DNA of 64,000 nt, taken from positions 2,418,001-2,482,000 of the forward strand of contig NZ_JARVZZ010000001.1 of NCBI RefSeq assembly GCF_029846115.1. The letters are read 5' to 3'. Below the pieces are notes generated by a model. That model was not told the DNA's origin, made no database searches, and worked only from the letters and a program-made list of their open reading frames with translations. Both the position numbers and the translations under genes were made by a program. This stretch comes from Serratia marcescens (GTDB taxonomy: Bacteria > Pseudomonadota > Gammaproteobacteria > Enterobacterales > Enterobacteriaceae). Positions within the stretch are counted from its first letter, which is position 1. The number at the start of each line of letters is the position of its first letter. Below, in pieces: positions 9,956 to 19,213 of the stretch.

Positions 9956-10791
9956 CCCTCGCGCAGCAGCGCTTCAAACGCCGCGCTGGCCGGTTCGTCC
10001 GGCAGCGCGCTGTACATCACCAGCCGCAGGTGATTCTCTTCGTCGACGATGAAAGAGGCGTGGTCAAAGGTGACCGGGCCGATTTCCGGGAGGGTGAAGC
10101 TGCGCCGCCCCTGGCAGCGCCCGTGGATATCGTGCTGCCGCCAGAGCCGGCGGAACGGCGGCGATAACCGCTCCAGCGCCTGTACCCGTTGGCGCATTAC
10201 CTCATCCTCCGGCGCGCGGGCATAGTCGCGGCGGAAGCTGGCCAGGATTTGCGGTGCCTGCGCCTCCCACTCCAACAGGCGTTCATTGAGCTGCGGATCG
10301 GCAAACAGCATCCACAACATGTTGCGCTCTTCCGCCGGGCGTTCGCCGATGGCGAACAGTCGCTGCGCCGCCGGGTTCCAGGCGATGATGTCCCAACTCA
10401 GGTTCATGACGTAGGCCGGCCGCAGCACAAGGTCGTCCAGCAGCCGCCGCACCAGCGGCGAGACCTGGCACCACTGATGGCCGACCGGCACCGGCGGCCG
10501 CTGATGCGCCAATAAAAACAGGTGGTAGCGGCCGGCGGCGTCGAGCTGCAGCACCCGCGCCAGGTTTTCCAAAAATGCCACCGACGCATTGATTTCCCTG
10601 CCTTGTTCCAGCCAGGTGTACCAGGTGAGGCCGACGCCGGCCAGCGCCGCGACCTCCTCGCGCCGCAACCCCGGCGTGCGGCGGCGGCTGCCGCTCGGCA
10701 AACCGACCGCCTCCGGCGACAGCTGTTCTCGCTTTTGACGTAGAAAATCCGCCAGTTCGTGGCGGGTGCGCTCGAGGGTGCGTGGGGGCAT
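9952..10791 (-). CDS. XRE-family regulator with MmyB-like ligand-binding domain
   Basis: A 279-aa protein with an N-terminal Cro/C1-type helix-turn-helix (about 10-85, containing TPGLRREEVAALAGVGLTWY and EQGRE) and a C-terminal PAS-like MmyB domain (YVMNLSWDIIAWNPAAQRLF onward) that is thought to bind small ligands. I chose the ATG at 10789-10791 (MPPRTLERTRHEL). The open frame extends 23 codons upstream but that extension looks non-coding. It is divergent from an MFS exporter at 10891, so it is the probable local repressor of that exporter (inference). Confidence 0.9.
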   Translation of the reverse strand: MPPRTLERTRHELADFLRQKREQLSPEAVGLPSGSRRRTPGLRREEVAALAGVGLTWYTWLEQGREINASVAFLENLARVLQLDAAGRYHLFLLAHQRPPVPVGHQWCQVSPLVRRLLDDLVLRPAYVMNLSWDIIAWNPAAQRLFAIGERPAEERNMLWMLFADPQLNERLLEWEAQAPQILASFRRDYARAPEDEVMRQRVQALERLSPPFRRLWRQHDIHGRCQGRRSFTLPEIGPVTFDHASFIVDEENHLRLVMYSALPDEPASAAFEALLREG

Positions 10792-10812
10792 GTCGGCCGT
10801 CCTGTTGCTGTC

Positions 10813-10843
10813 AGTAATAGTATAAATGGCTATATAGTAACAG
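10813..10843. promoter_or_regulatory. Divergent regulator/MFS intergenic repeats
   Basis: The AT-rich segment between the XRE regulator and the MFS gene carries direct repeats AGTAATAG (10813-10820) and AGTAACAG (10836-10843), 23 bases apart, around promoter-like TATAAAT/TATACT sequences. They are candidate binding sites for the XRE protein. The call rests on position and repetition only. Confidence 0.3.
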
Positions 10844-10890
10844 TTTAAACCCTGTTCCATACTGCGACCATCATAATCTCTGGAGGTGGT

Positions 10891-12315
10891 ATGGAATATT
10901 CATTATCTCGTGAGCGGCGAGCGCTGCCCGGCCTGCCGGTACTGCTGTTGGGCGGCTTCGTCACGGTGTTCGATCTGTTTGTGGTCAACGTGGCGGCGCC
11001 GGTGATCCAGCGGCAGTTCGCTGCCGATTTCGCCGGTGTCGGTCTGATCGTCGCCGGCTATGAGCTGGCGTTCGGGGTGCTGCTGATCGCCGGTGGGCGC
11101 CTGGGGGATCGCTTCGGGCGTCGGCGTCTGTTCAGCCTAGGCATGCTGGGATTCACGCTGAGCTCCCTGCTGTGCGGGTTGGCGGGATCGCTCAACCTGT
11201 TGATCGCCGCGCGTATCCTGCAGGGGGCGACGGCGGCGTTGCTGTTTCCGCAAATTTACGCCTTGATGCGGGTGCTGTATGCGCCGCAACAGCGGCGGCG
11301 CGCCTTCGCCTGGCTGGGCATGACGCTGGGGCTGGCGGCGATCTTCGGCCAGATCCTCGGCGGATTTATCATCGAGGCCAACCTGTTCGGCAGCGGCTGG
11401 CGCATGATATTTCTCATCAATTTGCCGATCGGTGCATTGGCGCTGTGGGCGGCGCGGCGCATTCCCGAATCGCGGGTGGCGCAGGCGCAGCGGCTGGACG
11501 GCGTTGGCCTGTGGCTGGCGGCGACCGGCCTGTCGCTGTTGCTGATGCCGCTGCTGGAGGGGCCGGCGCGCGGCTGGCCGTGGTGGATAGCGCCGATGCT
11601 GGCGTTGGCGATGGTGACGCTGTGGGGCTTCCTGCGTTGGGAGCGCCGTCTGGCGCGGCGCGGCGGTGATGCGGTGCTCGATCCGGCGCTGTTATGCCAG
11701 GCAGGCTTCACGCCGGGCATGGCGGTGGTGCTGGCGATTTATGCCACCGCCTCCTCGTTTTTCTTGTGCTTCGCGCTGCTGCTGCAGGCGGGGGCGGGGC
11801 TGACGCCTTTTCAAGCGGGCAGCCTGTTCGCCCCGGCCAGCGCGGCCTTTATGCTGGCGTCGATGCTCGCGCCTCGGCTGGCGCTGCGTTGGGGCAACGG
11901 CGTACTGAGCGTGGGCGTGGCGATTTACGCCGCCGGGTTGGCGCTGTTGATGGCCCAGGCGCTGTGGGGCGCGGCGCTGGCGCATCCGCTGCGGCTGCTG
12001 CCGGGGTTAGTGGTGCTGGGATTCGGCCAGGCGCTGAGCATGACGCCGCTGCTGAATCTGGTGCTCGGTTTGGCGCCGGAGCGGCAGGCGGGCATGGCGG
12101 CGGGCTTGGTCGCCACCGTGCAGCAGGTGGGAGGCGCGCTGGGCATCGTGGTCAGCGGCGTCGGCTTCGTGCCGCTGCTGGCGAACGGCGGCGCGGCGGA
12201 ACGCTATGCGCAGGCCTTTGCCGGCGCCATGGTATTTAATCTGTTGGCGATGGGCATTGCCCTGATCTTGTTAAACCGGATCACGCGAAATAGTCAGAAA
12301 GCGGATCTTAAGTAG
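10891..12315 (+). CDS. MFS transporter, DHA2 (EmrB/QacA-like) family
   Basis: A 474-aa inner-membrane protein with about 14 hydrophobic segments. It has the MFS signature GGRLGDRFGRRRLF between TM2 and TM3 and the drug-efflux motif C region (ALGLAAIFGQILGGFII). DHA2 proteins exchange protons for drugs or other amphiphiles. The ATG at 10891 follows TGGAGGTGGT. It is divergent from the XRE/MmyB regulator 99 bases away, a common efflux-pump arrangement. The substrate cannot be inferred. Confidence 0.9.
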   Translation: MEYSLSRERRALPGLPVLLLGGFVTVFDLFVVNVAAPVIQRQFAADFAGVGLIVAGYELAFGVLLIAGGRLGDRFGRRRLFSLGMLGFTLSSLLCGLAGSLNLLIAARILQGATAALLFPQIYALMRVLYAPQQRRRAFAWLGMTLGLAAIFGQILGGFIIEANLFGSGWRMIFLINLPIGALALWAARRIPESRVAQAQRLDGVGLWLAATGLSLLLMPLLEGPARGWPWWIAPMLALAMVTLWGFLRWERRLARRGGDAVLDPALLCQAGFTPGMAVVLAIYATASSFFLCFALLLQAGAGLTPFQAGSLFAPASAAFMLASMLAPRLALRWGNGVLSVGVAIYAAGLALLMAQALWGAALAHPLRLLPGLVVLGFGQALSMTPLLNLVLGLAPERQAGMAAGLVATVQQVGGALGIVVSGVGFVPLLANGGAAERYAQAFAGAMVFNLLAMGIALILLNRITRNSQKADLK

Positions 12316-12371
12316 GCCGCCGGCGGGTGCTTTACTGTCGTCATCATGAGAGAGCGTAAGGAGCCACACTG

Positions 12372-13001
12372 ATGTTTCAACCCGCCGCATTTCGCGAAGA
12401 CGATCTGGATGCCCAACTGGCGCTGGTGCGCGCCCACCCGCTGGGGCTATTGGTCAGCCACGGCGAGCAGGGATTGACGGCCGATCCGCTGCCGTTTCTG
12501 GCCGATGTCGAACAGGGGCAGATCCGGCTGCGGGCGCACCTGTCGCGCGCCAACGAGCACTGGCGGCGGCTGCAGCACGCGGCGGAATGCCTGGTGATTT
12601 TTCAGGGTTTGGAAGGTTATGTGTCGCCCGGCTGGTACCCGAGCAAGCGCCAGACCGGCAAAGTGGTGCCGACCTGGAATTACAGCGTGGTGCAGCTGTA
12701 TGGCGTGCCGACGGTGATGGACGACCCGGCCTGGCTGCGCCGCCAGCTGATCGACCTGACGGTACAACAGGAAGGGCGCCGCCCGGCGCCCTGGCGGCTC
12801 AACGACGCGCCGGCCAACTACATCGCCGCGCAGCTTAACGGCATCGTCGGTATCGAGATCGCCGTCACCCGGCGCGAAGGCAAATGGAAGATGAGCCAAA
12901 ACCGCAGCGCCGACGATGTCGATGGGGTGATCGCCGGGCTGCGCGATGGCGATGAAACGCAGCGGCGGCTGGCGGCGGAGGTTGAGCGGCGGCGCGGATA
13001 G
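12372..13001 (+). CDS. FMN-binding PaiB family protein
   Basis: A 209-aa protein of the PaiB/protease-synthase negative-regulator family, a split-barrel FMN-binding fold. Typical family segments are MFQPAAFRE at the N-terminus, LLVSHGEQGLTADPLPF, and the strongly conserved VSPGWYPSKRQTGKVVPTWNY. Bacillus PaiB was linked to sporulation and protease control, but the role in enterobacteria is not established, and the protein may act on a flavin-dependent substrate. AAGGAG at 12359-12364 precedes the ATG. It starts 56 bases after the MFS gene on the same strand, so co-transcription is possible. Confidence 0.9.
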   Translation: MFQPAAFREDDLDAQLALVRAHPLGLLVSHGEQGLTADPLPFLADVEQGQIRLRAHLSRANEHWRRLQHAAECLVIFQGLEGYVSPGWYPSKRQTGKVVPTWNYSVVQLYGVPTVMDDPAWLRRQLIDLTVQQEGRRPAPWRLNDAPANYIAAQLNGIVGIEIAVTRREGKWKMSQNRSADDVDGVIAGLRDGDETQRRLAAEVERRRG

Positions 13002-13039
13002 GGTATGCTAACCGAAGAGTGAGCAAGGGGAACCTTCGG

Positions 13040-13999
13040 ATGGATTACACCAAAATTATCAAAGAAATAGGCCGCGGCAAAAATCATGCGCGCGACCTGG
13101 ACCGGCAGACCGCTTTTGAGCTGTATCAGGCGATGCTGGCCGGGGCGGTCCCCGAGCTGGAGCTGGGCGGCATTCTGATCGCGCTGCGCATCAAGGGTGA
13201 GGCCGAAGAGGAGATGCTGGGCTTCTACCAGGCGATGCAGCAGCAGGTGTTGCCGCTGCAGGCGCCGCAGGGGCGGCCATTGCCGGTGGTGCTGCCGAGC
13301 TACAACGGCGCGCGCAAGCAGGCCAACCTGACGCCGCTGCTGGCGCTGCTGCTCGCGAAAGTGGGCCTGCCGGTGGTGGTGCACGGCGTGCTGGACGACA
13401 GTACCCGCGTGACCAGCGCCGAGATTTTCCGCGCCCTGGGGCTGCCGTGGTCGGAACAGGCCGTTCACGCCCAGCAGCGTCTCGATAACGGCGAGGCGGT
13501 ATTCATGCCGGTTTCTGCGCTGTCGGCGCCGCTGGCGCGGCAGCTCGGGTTGCGTTGGCGCATGGGGGTGCGCAACAGCGCGCATACGCTGGCCAAGCTG
13601 GCGACGCCGTTCGGCGAACAGGATGCGCTGCGCCTCGCCAGCGTCTCACACCCGGAGTATGTCGGCCGGGTAGCGTCGTTTTTCCGCCAGATCGGCGCCC
13701 GCGGGCTGTTGATGCACGGCACCGAAGGCGAAGCCTACGCCAACCCGCTGCGCTGCCCGCAGATTCATTATATTGCCGGCGGCGAACAGCGCGTGTTGCT
13801 GGAGCGCACCTTGCAGGATGAAACGCCGACGTTGCCGGCGGCGAAAGACGCGGAAACTACCGCGCGCTGGACCGAGCGCTGCCTGGCGGGCGAGGTGGCG
13901 ATCCCGCAGGCCATCCAGCGGCAGATCGCCTGTTGCCTGGTGGCCGCCGGCGAGAGCGAGACGCTGGAACAGGGGCTGCAGCGCCTGCATCAGGCCTGA
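13040..13999 (+). CDS. ybiB: YbiB, TrpD2-type glycosyltransferase-family protein
   Basis: A 319-aa protein (E. coli YbiB 320 aa) related to anthranilate phosphoribosyltransferase TrpD. The family binds nucleic acid rather than making tryptophan, and its cellular role is unclear. The N-terminus MDYTKIIKEIGRGKNHARDLDRQTA is diagnostic, so I chose the ATG at 13040 over an in-frame GTG at 13019. The N-terminal helical domain contains LELGGILIALRIKGE and the C-terminal half carries the phosphoribosyltransferase-like region. In E. coli it follows dinG directly; here about 10.7 kb intervenes. Confidence 0.95.
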   Translation: MDYTKIIKEIGRGKNHARDLDRQTAFELYQAMLAGAVPELELGGILIALRIKGEAEEEMLGFYQAMQQQVLPLQAPQGRPLPVVLPSYNGARKQANLTPLLALLLAKVGLPVVVHGVLDDSTRVTSAEIFRALGLPWSEQAVHAQQRLDNGEAVFMPVSALSAPLARQLGLRWRMGVRNSAHTLAKLATPFGEQDALRLASVSHPEYVGRVASFFRQIGARGLLMHGTEGEAYANPLRCPQIHYIAGGEQRVLLERTLQDETPTLPAAKDAETTARWTERCLAGEVAIPQAIQRQIACCLVAAGESETLEQGLQRLHQA

Positions 14000-14045
14000 G
14001 CGCGACTATACTGGGATATTTCCTCATCGGCTGAGAAGGACGGTT

Positions 14046-15902
14046 ATGCAACAGGCTCTCGATTACTTCAATCAATTGAACCAGGATTACCTCGACGTAC
14101 ACCGCGCCAAAGAAGAGCTGTTCTGGCAAAACTACATGGGCACCGGCGGTGAAGACCTGTCGGCGCGCTTTTCCGCCGCGGAAAGCGCCTATAAGCGCTT
14201 TATCGCCGAACCGCGTCGTCTGGCGGAGATCCGCAATCTGCTGGCCGGATTGGAAGCGCTGCCGCAGGAGGCGCAGCGCGATGCGCTGATCCACGGCCTG
14301 CAAGGTTGGCTGCGTTTCTTCGACTGCAACGCCATCGAAGATCCGCAGGCGCAGGCGCTGTTGGATCAGATCATTCACGCCGAATCCGATCTCTACTCGC
14401 GCCGCAAGGGCTACCAGGTCACGCACCTGAACGCCGAGGGCCGGCGGGTGGCGGCCTCGCTCGGCGAGCTGTTGACCAACCAGGCGACCAACCCGAACGA
14501 AGACTACCGCCGCAGCTCGCAGCAGGCGCTGCGCGATCTGGAGCAATGGCTGCTGCATAACGGCCTGCCGGAGCTGATCGGCTTGCGCAACCGTTTTGCG
14601 CGCCAGATGGGCTATCGCAACTATTTCGACTACAAGGTGAACAAAACCGAGCGCATGACGCCGGAGCAGCTGTTCGCCATTCTGGATCGTTTCGAGCGGG
14701 AAACCCGCGAGGCCAACGCGCGCAGCCTGCAGCAGCTGGCGGCCGACAAGGGTAGCCAGGCGCTGGAGCCGTGGAACGTGCGCTTCGCCAGCGCCGGCGA
14801 CGTCACCCGCCAACTGGATCCTTACTTCCCGTTCTCTCGTTCGCTGGAACGCTGGATCGACAGCTTCAAACGTCTGCACATTGGCTTTGGCGGCGCCGAG
14901 ATGAACCTCGATCTGTTGGTGCGCAAAGGCAAATATGAGAACGGCTTTATGCACGGCCCGATACCGCCGTTTGTGCGCCAGGGGGAATGGGTGCCGGCGC
15001 GCATCAACTTCACCAGCCTGGCGCAGCCGGAGCAGGTGGGCAGCGGCGCTTACGGGCTCAACACCCTGTTCCACGAAGGCGGCCACGCGGCGCATTTCGC
15101 CAACATTCGCCAGAATGCGCCGTGCTTCTCGCAGGAGTTCCCGCCGACCTCGATGGCCTATGCCGAAACCCAGTCGATGTTCTGCGACAGCCTGCTGGAC
15201 GACGCCGACTGGCTGAAACGCTATGCGAAAAACGCCGCCGGTGAAGCGGTGCCCGATGCGCTGATCGAAGCCGGCATCGCGGCGCGCCAGCCGATGCGCG
15301 CGTTCAACGAACGCCATATCCTGCTGGTGCCGTACTTCGAGTGGGCGCTGTATCAGTGGGATGACGAGCAGCGCACGCCGGAAGCCATCACCGCGCTGGC
15401 GCGCGAGGTCGAGCAAAAGATCCTCGGCATCAGCGGCAGCCCGCGCCCGACGCTGGCGATCCCGCACCTGCTGTCGCTGGAGTCCGCCTGCTCTTACCAG
15501 GGCTATCTGCTGGCGATGATGGCGGTGGAACAAACCCGCCAGTTCTTCCTGCAGCGCGACGGTTACCTGACGGACAATCCGGCCATCGGCCCGGATCTGG
15601 CGCAACACTATTGGTTGCCGGGCAACAGCGTCAGCCATGACGACACGCTGCGCAGCCTGACCGGCGAAGGGTTCAACCCGGACTCTCTGGCGCAGGCCTG
15701 TAACCAGACGGTGGCACAGGCGTGGCATGAGGCGCAGCAGACGATGGCCGCCGCCGCCACGCGCCCGCAGCCGCCGGCGGATTTCGATTTGGAGGCGCAC
15801 ATTCGGGTGGTAGACGGCGAGACGGTATTGGCGGACAACGCCGACGGTGACGAACGGATGTGCCGCGACTTCGCCGCGGCGATAGAGGCGCGTTTGGTTT
15901 AA
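14046..15902 (+). CDS. M3-like zinc metallopeptidase
   Basis: A 618-aa cytoplasmic protein without a signal peptide. The zinc motif HEGGH at residues 343-347 (in LFHEGGHAAHF) identifies a gluzincin metallopeptidase, and a downstream glutamate-containing helix (LSLESACSYQGYL) fits the M3/oligopeptidase F fold. The N-terminal half is helical and highly charged. The open frame extends upstream into ybiB, but MQQALDYFNQL at 14046, behind GAAGGACGG, is the natural start. Substrates are probably short peptides (inference). It is followed by a perfect 13-bp terminator hairpin. Confidence 0.88.
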   Translation: MQQALDYFNQLNQDYLDVHRAKEELFWQNYMGTGGEDLSARFSAAESAYKRFIAEPRRLAEIRNLLAGLEALPQEAQRDALIHGLQGWLRFFDCNAIEDPQAQALLDQIIHAESDLYSRRKGYQVTHLNAEGRRVAASLGELLTNQATNPNEDYRRSSQQALRDLEQWLLHNGLPELIGLRNRFARQMGYRNYFDYKVNKTERMTPEQLFAILDRFERETREANARSLQQLAADKGSQALEPWNVRFASAGDVTRQLDPYFPFSRSLERWIDSFKRLHIGFGGAEMNLDLLVRKGKYENGFMHGPIPPFVRQGEWVPARINFTSLAQPEQVGSGAYGLNTLFHEGGHAAHFANIRQNAPCFSQEFPPTSMAYAETQSMFCDSLLDDADWLKRYAKNAAGEAVPDALIEAGIAARQPMRAFNERHILLVPYFEWALYQWDDEQRTPEAITALAREVEQKILGISGSPRPTLAIPHLLSLESACSYQGYLLAMMAVEQTRQFFLQRDGYLTDNPAIGPDLAQHYWLPGNSVSHDDTLRSLTGEGFNPDSLAQACNQTVAQAWHEAQQTMAAAATRPQPPADFDLEAHIRVVDGETVLADNADGDERMCRDFAAAIEARLV

Positions 15903-15910
15903 GGCTGACA

Positions 15911-15943
15911 ATAAAATCCACGCGGCAGCGTGGATTTTATTTA
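15911..15943. terminator. Bidirectional Rho-independent terminator
   Basis: ATAAAATCCACGC (15911-15923) pairs perfectly with GCGTGGATTTTAT (15928-15940) around a GGCA loop. A-rich and T-rich flanks lie on both sides, so it can serve both the peptidase gene and the convergent carbonic anhydrase gene. Confidence 0.85.
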
Positions 15944-15965
15944 AGGGTTAAAACCGGGCGTTATT

Positions 15966-16601
15966 TTATTCGAAATAGACGTCGGGATTATCGGCCAGGG
16001 ACACGAAGCTCTTGGTGTTTCTATCCAGCGTACGAATCTCGCCGCTTTCGATGTCGTACACCCAGCCGTGCAGGCGCAGCCCGCTGTTACGCAGACCCAC
16101 CGCAACAGAAGGGTGGGTTTTGATATTATTTAGCTGGGCGATAACGTTCTCTTCCACCATAGCGTTAACTTTGTCTGTTTCGCTATTCCAGGTTTTCTTC
16201 TCGACCACCGCTTTGGCCGCATCCGCGTAGTGCAGCCAGTGGGCTACCGCAGGCATAGGGTCGAGACATTGGCAGGACGCGATAGCCTTCATGGCGCCGC
16301 AGTTCGAGTGGCCACAAATCACGATATCAGTCACGCCCAGTGCCACCACCGCGTATTCGATCGTCGCAGAAACCCCACCCGGCTCCGGGCCAAAGGAAGG
16401 GACGATGTTACCGGCGTTGCGGATAACGAACAGTTGCCCAGGCTCTTGCTGAGTCACCAGCTCGGGCACCAGGCGGCTGTCAGAACAGGAGATAAACAGC
16501 GCTTTAGGATTTTGGCTGGAGGCCAGGCTGCGAAAGAGTTCCTTACGCTGCGGGAAAATCTCTTTCTGGAAACTGAGGAAACCTTCAATGATATGTTGCA
16601 T
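15966..16601 (-). CDS. Beta-class carbonic anhydrase (CynT-like)
   Basis: A 211-aa cytoplasmic zinc enzyme that interconverts CO2 and bicarbonate. The beta-class ligands are present: Cys39 and Asp41 in FISCSDSR, His98 and Cys101 in CGHSNCGAM. The sequence resembles E. coli CynT more than Can ([31 protein letters not shown]), although no cyanase genes (cynR, cynS) are nearby, so a cyanate role is not implied. The C-terminus is shorter than CynT by about 8 residues. It is convergent with the M3 peptidase. Confidence 0.93.
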   Translation of the reverse strand: MQHIIEGFLSFQKEIFPQRKELFRSLASSQNPKALFISCSDSRLVPELVTQQEPGQLFVIRNAGNIVPSFGPEPGGVSATIEYAVVALGVTDIVICGHSNCGAMKAIASCQCLDPMPAVAHWLHYADAAKAVVEKKTWNSETDKVNAMVEENVIAQLNNIKTHPSVAVGLRNSGLRLHGWVYDIESGEIRTLDRNTKSFVSLADNPDVYFE

Positions 16602-16835
16602 ACAACGCTCTCTGCATCTGTAGTCTGCGTAACATGATAATCATCCTCTCCCGTTAGTCCAGCAATGGGGTGGTAAAAAAATGTGTGCTCATCCCCCCTG
16701 CAAACCCCATTAAATACGGGGTTTATACCTATTTCCGGCAGCATTATCCGGTTCGTTTACGCGTGGGTTGCTGACAAAGCAGACGGTAAGAAACTCGCTG
16801 TCGTACCCATTCGGCGCTAATGCACTTGAACATAA

Positions 16836-16871
16836 AAAAAGCCCGCCGGGGTGATAGCCGGCGGGCTTTTT
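16836..16871. terminator. Rho-independent terminator of the YhcN-type gene
   Basis: GCCCGCCGG (16841-16849) pairs with CCGGCGGGC (16858-16866), flanked by AAAAA on the left and TTTTT on the right. It lies immediately downstream of the minus-strand gene ending at 16889 and could also act in the other direction. Confidence 0.85.
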
Positions 16872-16888
16872 GACGTCTGGGGCGGTGA

Positions 16889-17149
16889 TTATTTGTAGAT
16901 AACCGCGGTGGCGTGCATCAGGTTGTTGCCGCTGGTGGAGGTGATGGTGAAGGCCTTGGCGCCTGCCGCGTCGGCTTTGGCGGCCAGCTGAGAGGTCAGG
17001 CTGCTCAGGTCGGTTGAGCCACTGGCGACGATCACGCCGGCTTTTTCGAATTGGGCGGCATCCTGGGCGCTAACGTGCTCAGCGGCGAAAGTGGTGAAAG
17101 AAACGGTGGCCAGGGCGATAGCAGCAGCAAAAGTTTTGATGGTTTTCAT
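16889..17149 (-). CDS. YhcN/BhsA-type DUF1471 small periplasmic protein
   Basis: An 86-aa protein with a clear signal peptide (MKTIKTFAAAIALATVSFTTFAA, cleavage after FAA) followed by a YdgH/BhsA/McbA-like (DUF1471) domain ending in HATAVIYK, the typical family C-terminus. Family members are small periplasmic or outer-membrane proteins induced by stress (acid, oxidants, copper) that affect biofilm formation. I chose the ATG at 17147-17149 over a longer start at 17167 because it begins the signal peptide. It is monocistronic with its own terminator. The exact paralogue cannot be assigned. Confidence 0.9.
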   Translation of the reverse strand: MKTIKTFAAAIALATVSFTTFAAEHVSAQDAAQFEKAGVIVASGSTDLSSLTSQLAAKADAAGAKAFTITSTSGNNLMHATAVIYK

Positions 17150-17316
17150 GTTCGTTATTCCTGTCAAAGTGAATTAGGGAGAAAGGGGGTTGCCTTTCGA
17201 TGGGAAGATTATTGCGCAGTGACAGGCGGGATGAAATCGGAGAGTGTTGATGGTTTCTTTCAGATTTTTTGATTATTTATTCCCCCGTTCATCTTCTACC
17301 TAAACGGGGGAGACGA

Positions 17317-17946
17317 TCAGCGCGTCGGGCGCGCCAGATCGAAACGGTGCTGTTCGGAAATGCCATAGTAGGCGGTCGGGCCGCCGGCACGCAGGATCGG
17401 TTCGGCGGCGGCGGTTTGGTAGACGCCGTGTTCGTCCAGCAGCGCCGGATCGAGGTGTACCGCCACCACCTCGCCCAATACCAGCCAGGTTTCCACCTGT
17501 TCCCCGGCGGCGGTTTGCAACTGAATGTACTGGGTCAGCCGGCATTCGAAGTTCACCGGGCTTTCGGCCACGCGCTCGGCTTTGACCCGGCGCCCGGGCA
17601 GCGGCGTGACGCCGGCGAAGGCAAACTCGTCCTCACCGCGCGGCAGGTTGATGGAACTGTTGTTCATCGCTTCCGCCAGCGGGCGCGTCGCGAGGTTCCA
17701 AACGAACTCGCCGGTTTCCACGATATTCGCCACGCTGTCTTTCCAGCCGGTGCTGGCGAAACCGATGATGGGTGGACGATAGTTGAAGCAGTTGAAAAAG
17801 CTGTAGGGCGCCAGATTGCGCAAGCCGGCGGCGCTGCGGGAAGAAATCCAGCCGATGGGGCGCGGGCCGACGATGGCGTTCAGCGGATCGTGCGGCAGGC
17901 CGTGGCCGGCGGCGGGTTCATAATAATAACGAGATTCACGGCTCAT
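17317..17946 (-). CDS. Flavin reductase family protein
   Basis: A 209-aa FMN-binding split-barrel protein of the flavin-reductase-like family. Supporting segments are NAIVGPRPIGWISS and NLAPYSFFNCFNYRPPIIGFAS near the N-terminus and NFECRLTQYIQL in the middle. Proteins of this type either reduce FMN for a partner monooxygenase or bind FMN tightly; no monooxygenase is adjacent. The ATG at 17944-17946 gives the normal N-terminus (MSRESRYYYEP). It is divergent from rlmF with a 118-bp gap. Confidence 0.85.
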   Translation of the reverse strand: MSRESRYYYEPAAGHGLPHDPLNAIVGPRPIGWISSRSAAGLRNLAPYSFFNCFNYRPPIIGFASTGWKDSVANIVETGEFVWNLATRPLAEAMNNSSINLPRGEDEFAFAGVTPLPGRRVKAERVAESPVNFECRLTQYIQLQTAAGEQVETWLVLGEVVAVHLDPALLDEHGVYQTAAAEPILRAGGPTAYYGISEQHRFDLARPTR

Positions 17947-18064
17947 GGGGGACCCTGTGGCAATCGATGAAGCTTTCATTGTGCCGGGTTTCCCGCCGCT
18001 GCGCCATTCCGGGCCGGATGTGTTATCTTACGCGCCGGAAATACCTTCAAGAGAGCCCGTCACG

Positions 18065-19030
18065 GTGGAAAAAAAGAAAACCTTCCCGCAGCAGAAAAGC
18101 GGCCTGCATCCGCGTAACCGTCATCGTTCGCGCTACGACTTTCCGGCGCTGATCGCCAGTTGCCCGGCGCTGGCGCCGTTCGTGAAACCGAACGCCTGGG
18201 GCGATGTCTCGGTGGACTTCGCCGATCCGGCGGCGGTGAAAATGCTCAACCGTGCGTTGCTGCAACACTTTTACGGCATCGAACACTGGGATATTCCGGC
18301 GGACTACCTGTGCCCGCCGATCCCCGGCCGCGCCGACTATCTGCACCACCTGGCGGATCTGCTGGCGACCAGCAACGGCGGTGAGATCCCGCGCGGCAAG
18401 GGCGTGGCGATCCTCGACGTCGGCGTCGGCGCCAACTGCATCTATCCGATTGTCGGCCTGCGCGAATACGGCTGGCGTTTCACCGGGTCTGAAATCGATC
18501 CTGTGTCGCTCAACGCGGCCAAGATGATCGTCGAGATGAACCCGACGCTGCGCAACAGCGTGCGTCTGCGGCTGCAAAAACAGCCTGAGCTGATTTTTAG
18601 CGGCATCATCGGCGCGGCCGAGAAATTCGATGCCACCCTGTGCAATCCGCCGTTCCATTCGTCCGAGCAGGAAGCGCGCGCCAGCACCCGCCGCAAGCTG
18701 CATAAACTGGGCAAAGGGGAAGTGGCCGACAAGCCGGTGCAAAACTTCGGCGGCAAGAACAACGAGCTGTGGTGCGAAGGCGGCGAAGGAGCCTTCGTGC
18801 GCAAGATGGTGGAAGAGAGCGTCGGCAAGGCCAACAACTGCCTGTGGTTTACCTCGCTCATTTCGAAAAACACCACGCTGCCGGCCATCTACCATGCGTT
18901 GAACGTGGCGGGCGCGGCCGAGGTACGCACCATCGAGATGGCGCAAGGGCAGAAGATCAGCCGCTTCGTCGCCTGGACCTTCCACGACGCCGAGCAACAA
19001 GCCGCCTGGGCAGCCGAACGCTGGCGTTAA
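18065..19030 (+). CDS. rlmF: 23S rRNA (adenine(1618)-N6)-methyltransferase RlmF
   Basis: A SAM-dependent methyltransferase that modifies A1618 of 23S rRNA. The family block SGLHPRNRHRSRYDF at the N-terminus, the SAM-binding loop ILDVGVGANCIYP, and the catalytic NPPF (residues 194-197) are present. I propose the GTG at 18065, giving 321 aa against 308 aa in E. coli; the first 12 lysine-rich residues are an extension. The open frame runs 40 codons further upstream but that part is unlike the family. It is the E. coli ybiN position, upstream of ybiO. A G+C-rich inverted repeat follows at 19038-19061. Confidence 0.92.
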   Translation: MEKKKTFPQQKSGLHPRNRHRSRYDFPALIASCPALAPFVKPNAWGDVSVDFADPAAVKMLNRALLQHFYGIEHWDIPADYLCPPIPGRADYLHHLADLLATSNGGEIPRGKGVAILDVGVGANCIYPIVGLREYGWRFTGSEIDPVSLNAAKMIVEMNPTLRNSVRLRLQKQPELIFSGIIGAAEKFDATLCNPPFHSSEQEARASTRRKLHKLGKGEVADKPVQNFGGKNNELWCEGGEGAFVRKMVEESVGKANNCLWFTSLISKNTTLPAIYHALNVAGAAEVRTIEMAQGQKISRFVAWTFHDAEQQAAWAAERWR

Positions 19031-19213
19031 TCTCCCCGGCGCCGGTTATCCTGCCGGCGCCGACAAAAATCCGCATTTTACCTTTCAATTTTCATCACTT
19101 ACGTTATTCTCAATACGGGTTTAATAATAAAAATCTTAGGCTGTTGGTTTATTTAAATTCTAATAATTACTTTACTGAATAAATAAATTTAATCCGGTTA
19201 ATAGCAATAACCA

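Noticed and set aside
13857..15911. A 684-codon open frame opposite the M3 peptidase
   Set aside because: Antisense shadow with repetitive Arg/Gln/His composition; the plus-strand gene carries the HEGGH zinc motif.
16454..16744. A 96-codon minus-strand frame over the carbonic anhydrase start
   Set aside because: It overlaps the strongly conserved carbonic anhydrase N-terminus in another frame and has no protein-like features.
17281..17311. Hairpin (TCCCCCGTT ... AACGGGGGA) as terminator of the flavin reductase gene
   Set aside because: The 9-bp stem is real, but neither direction has a T-run; it was not called as a terminator.
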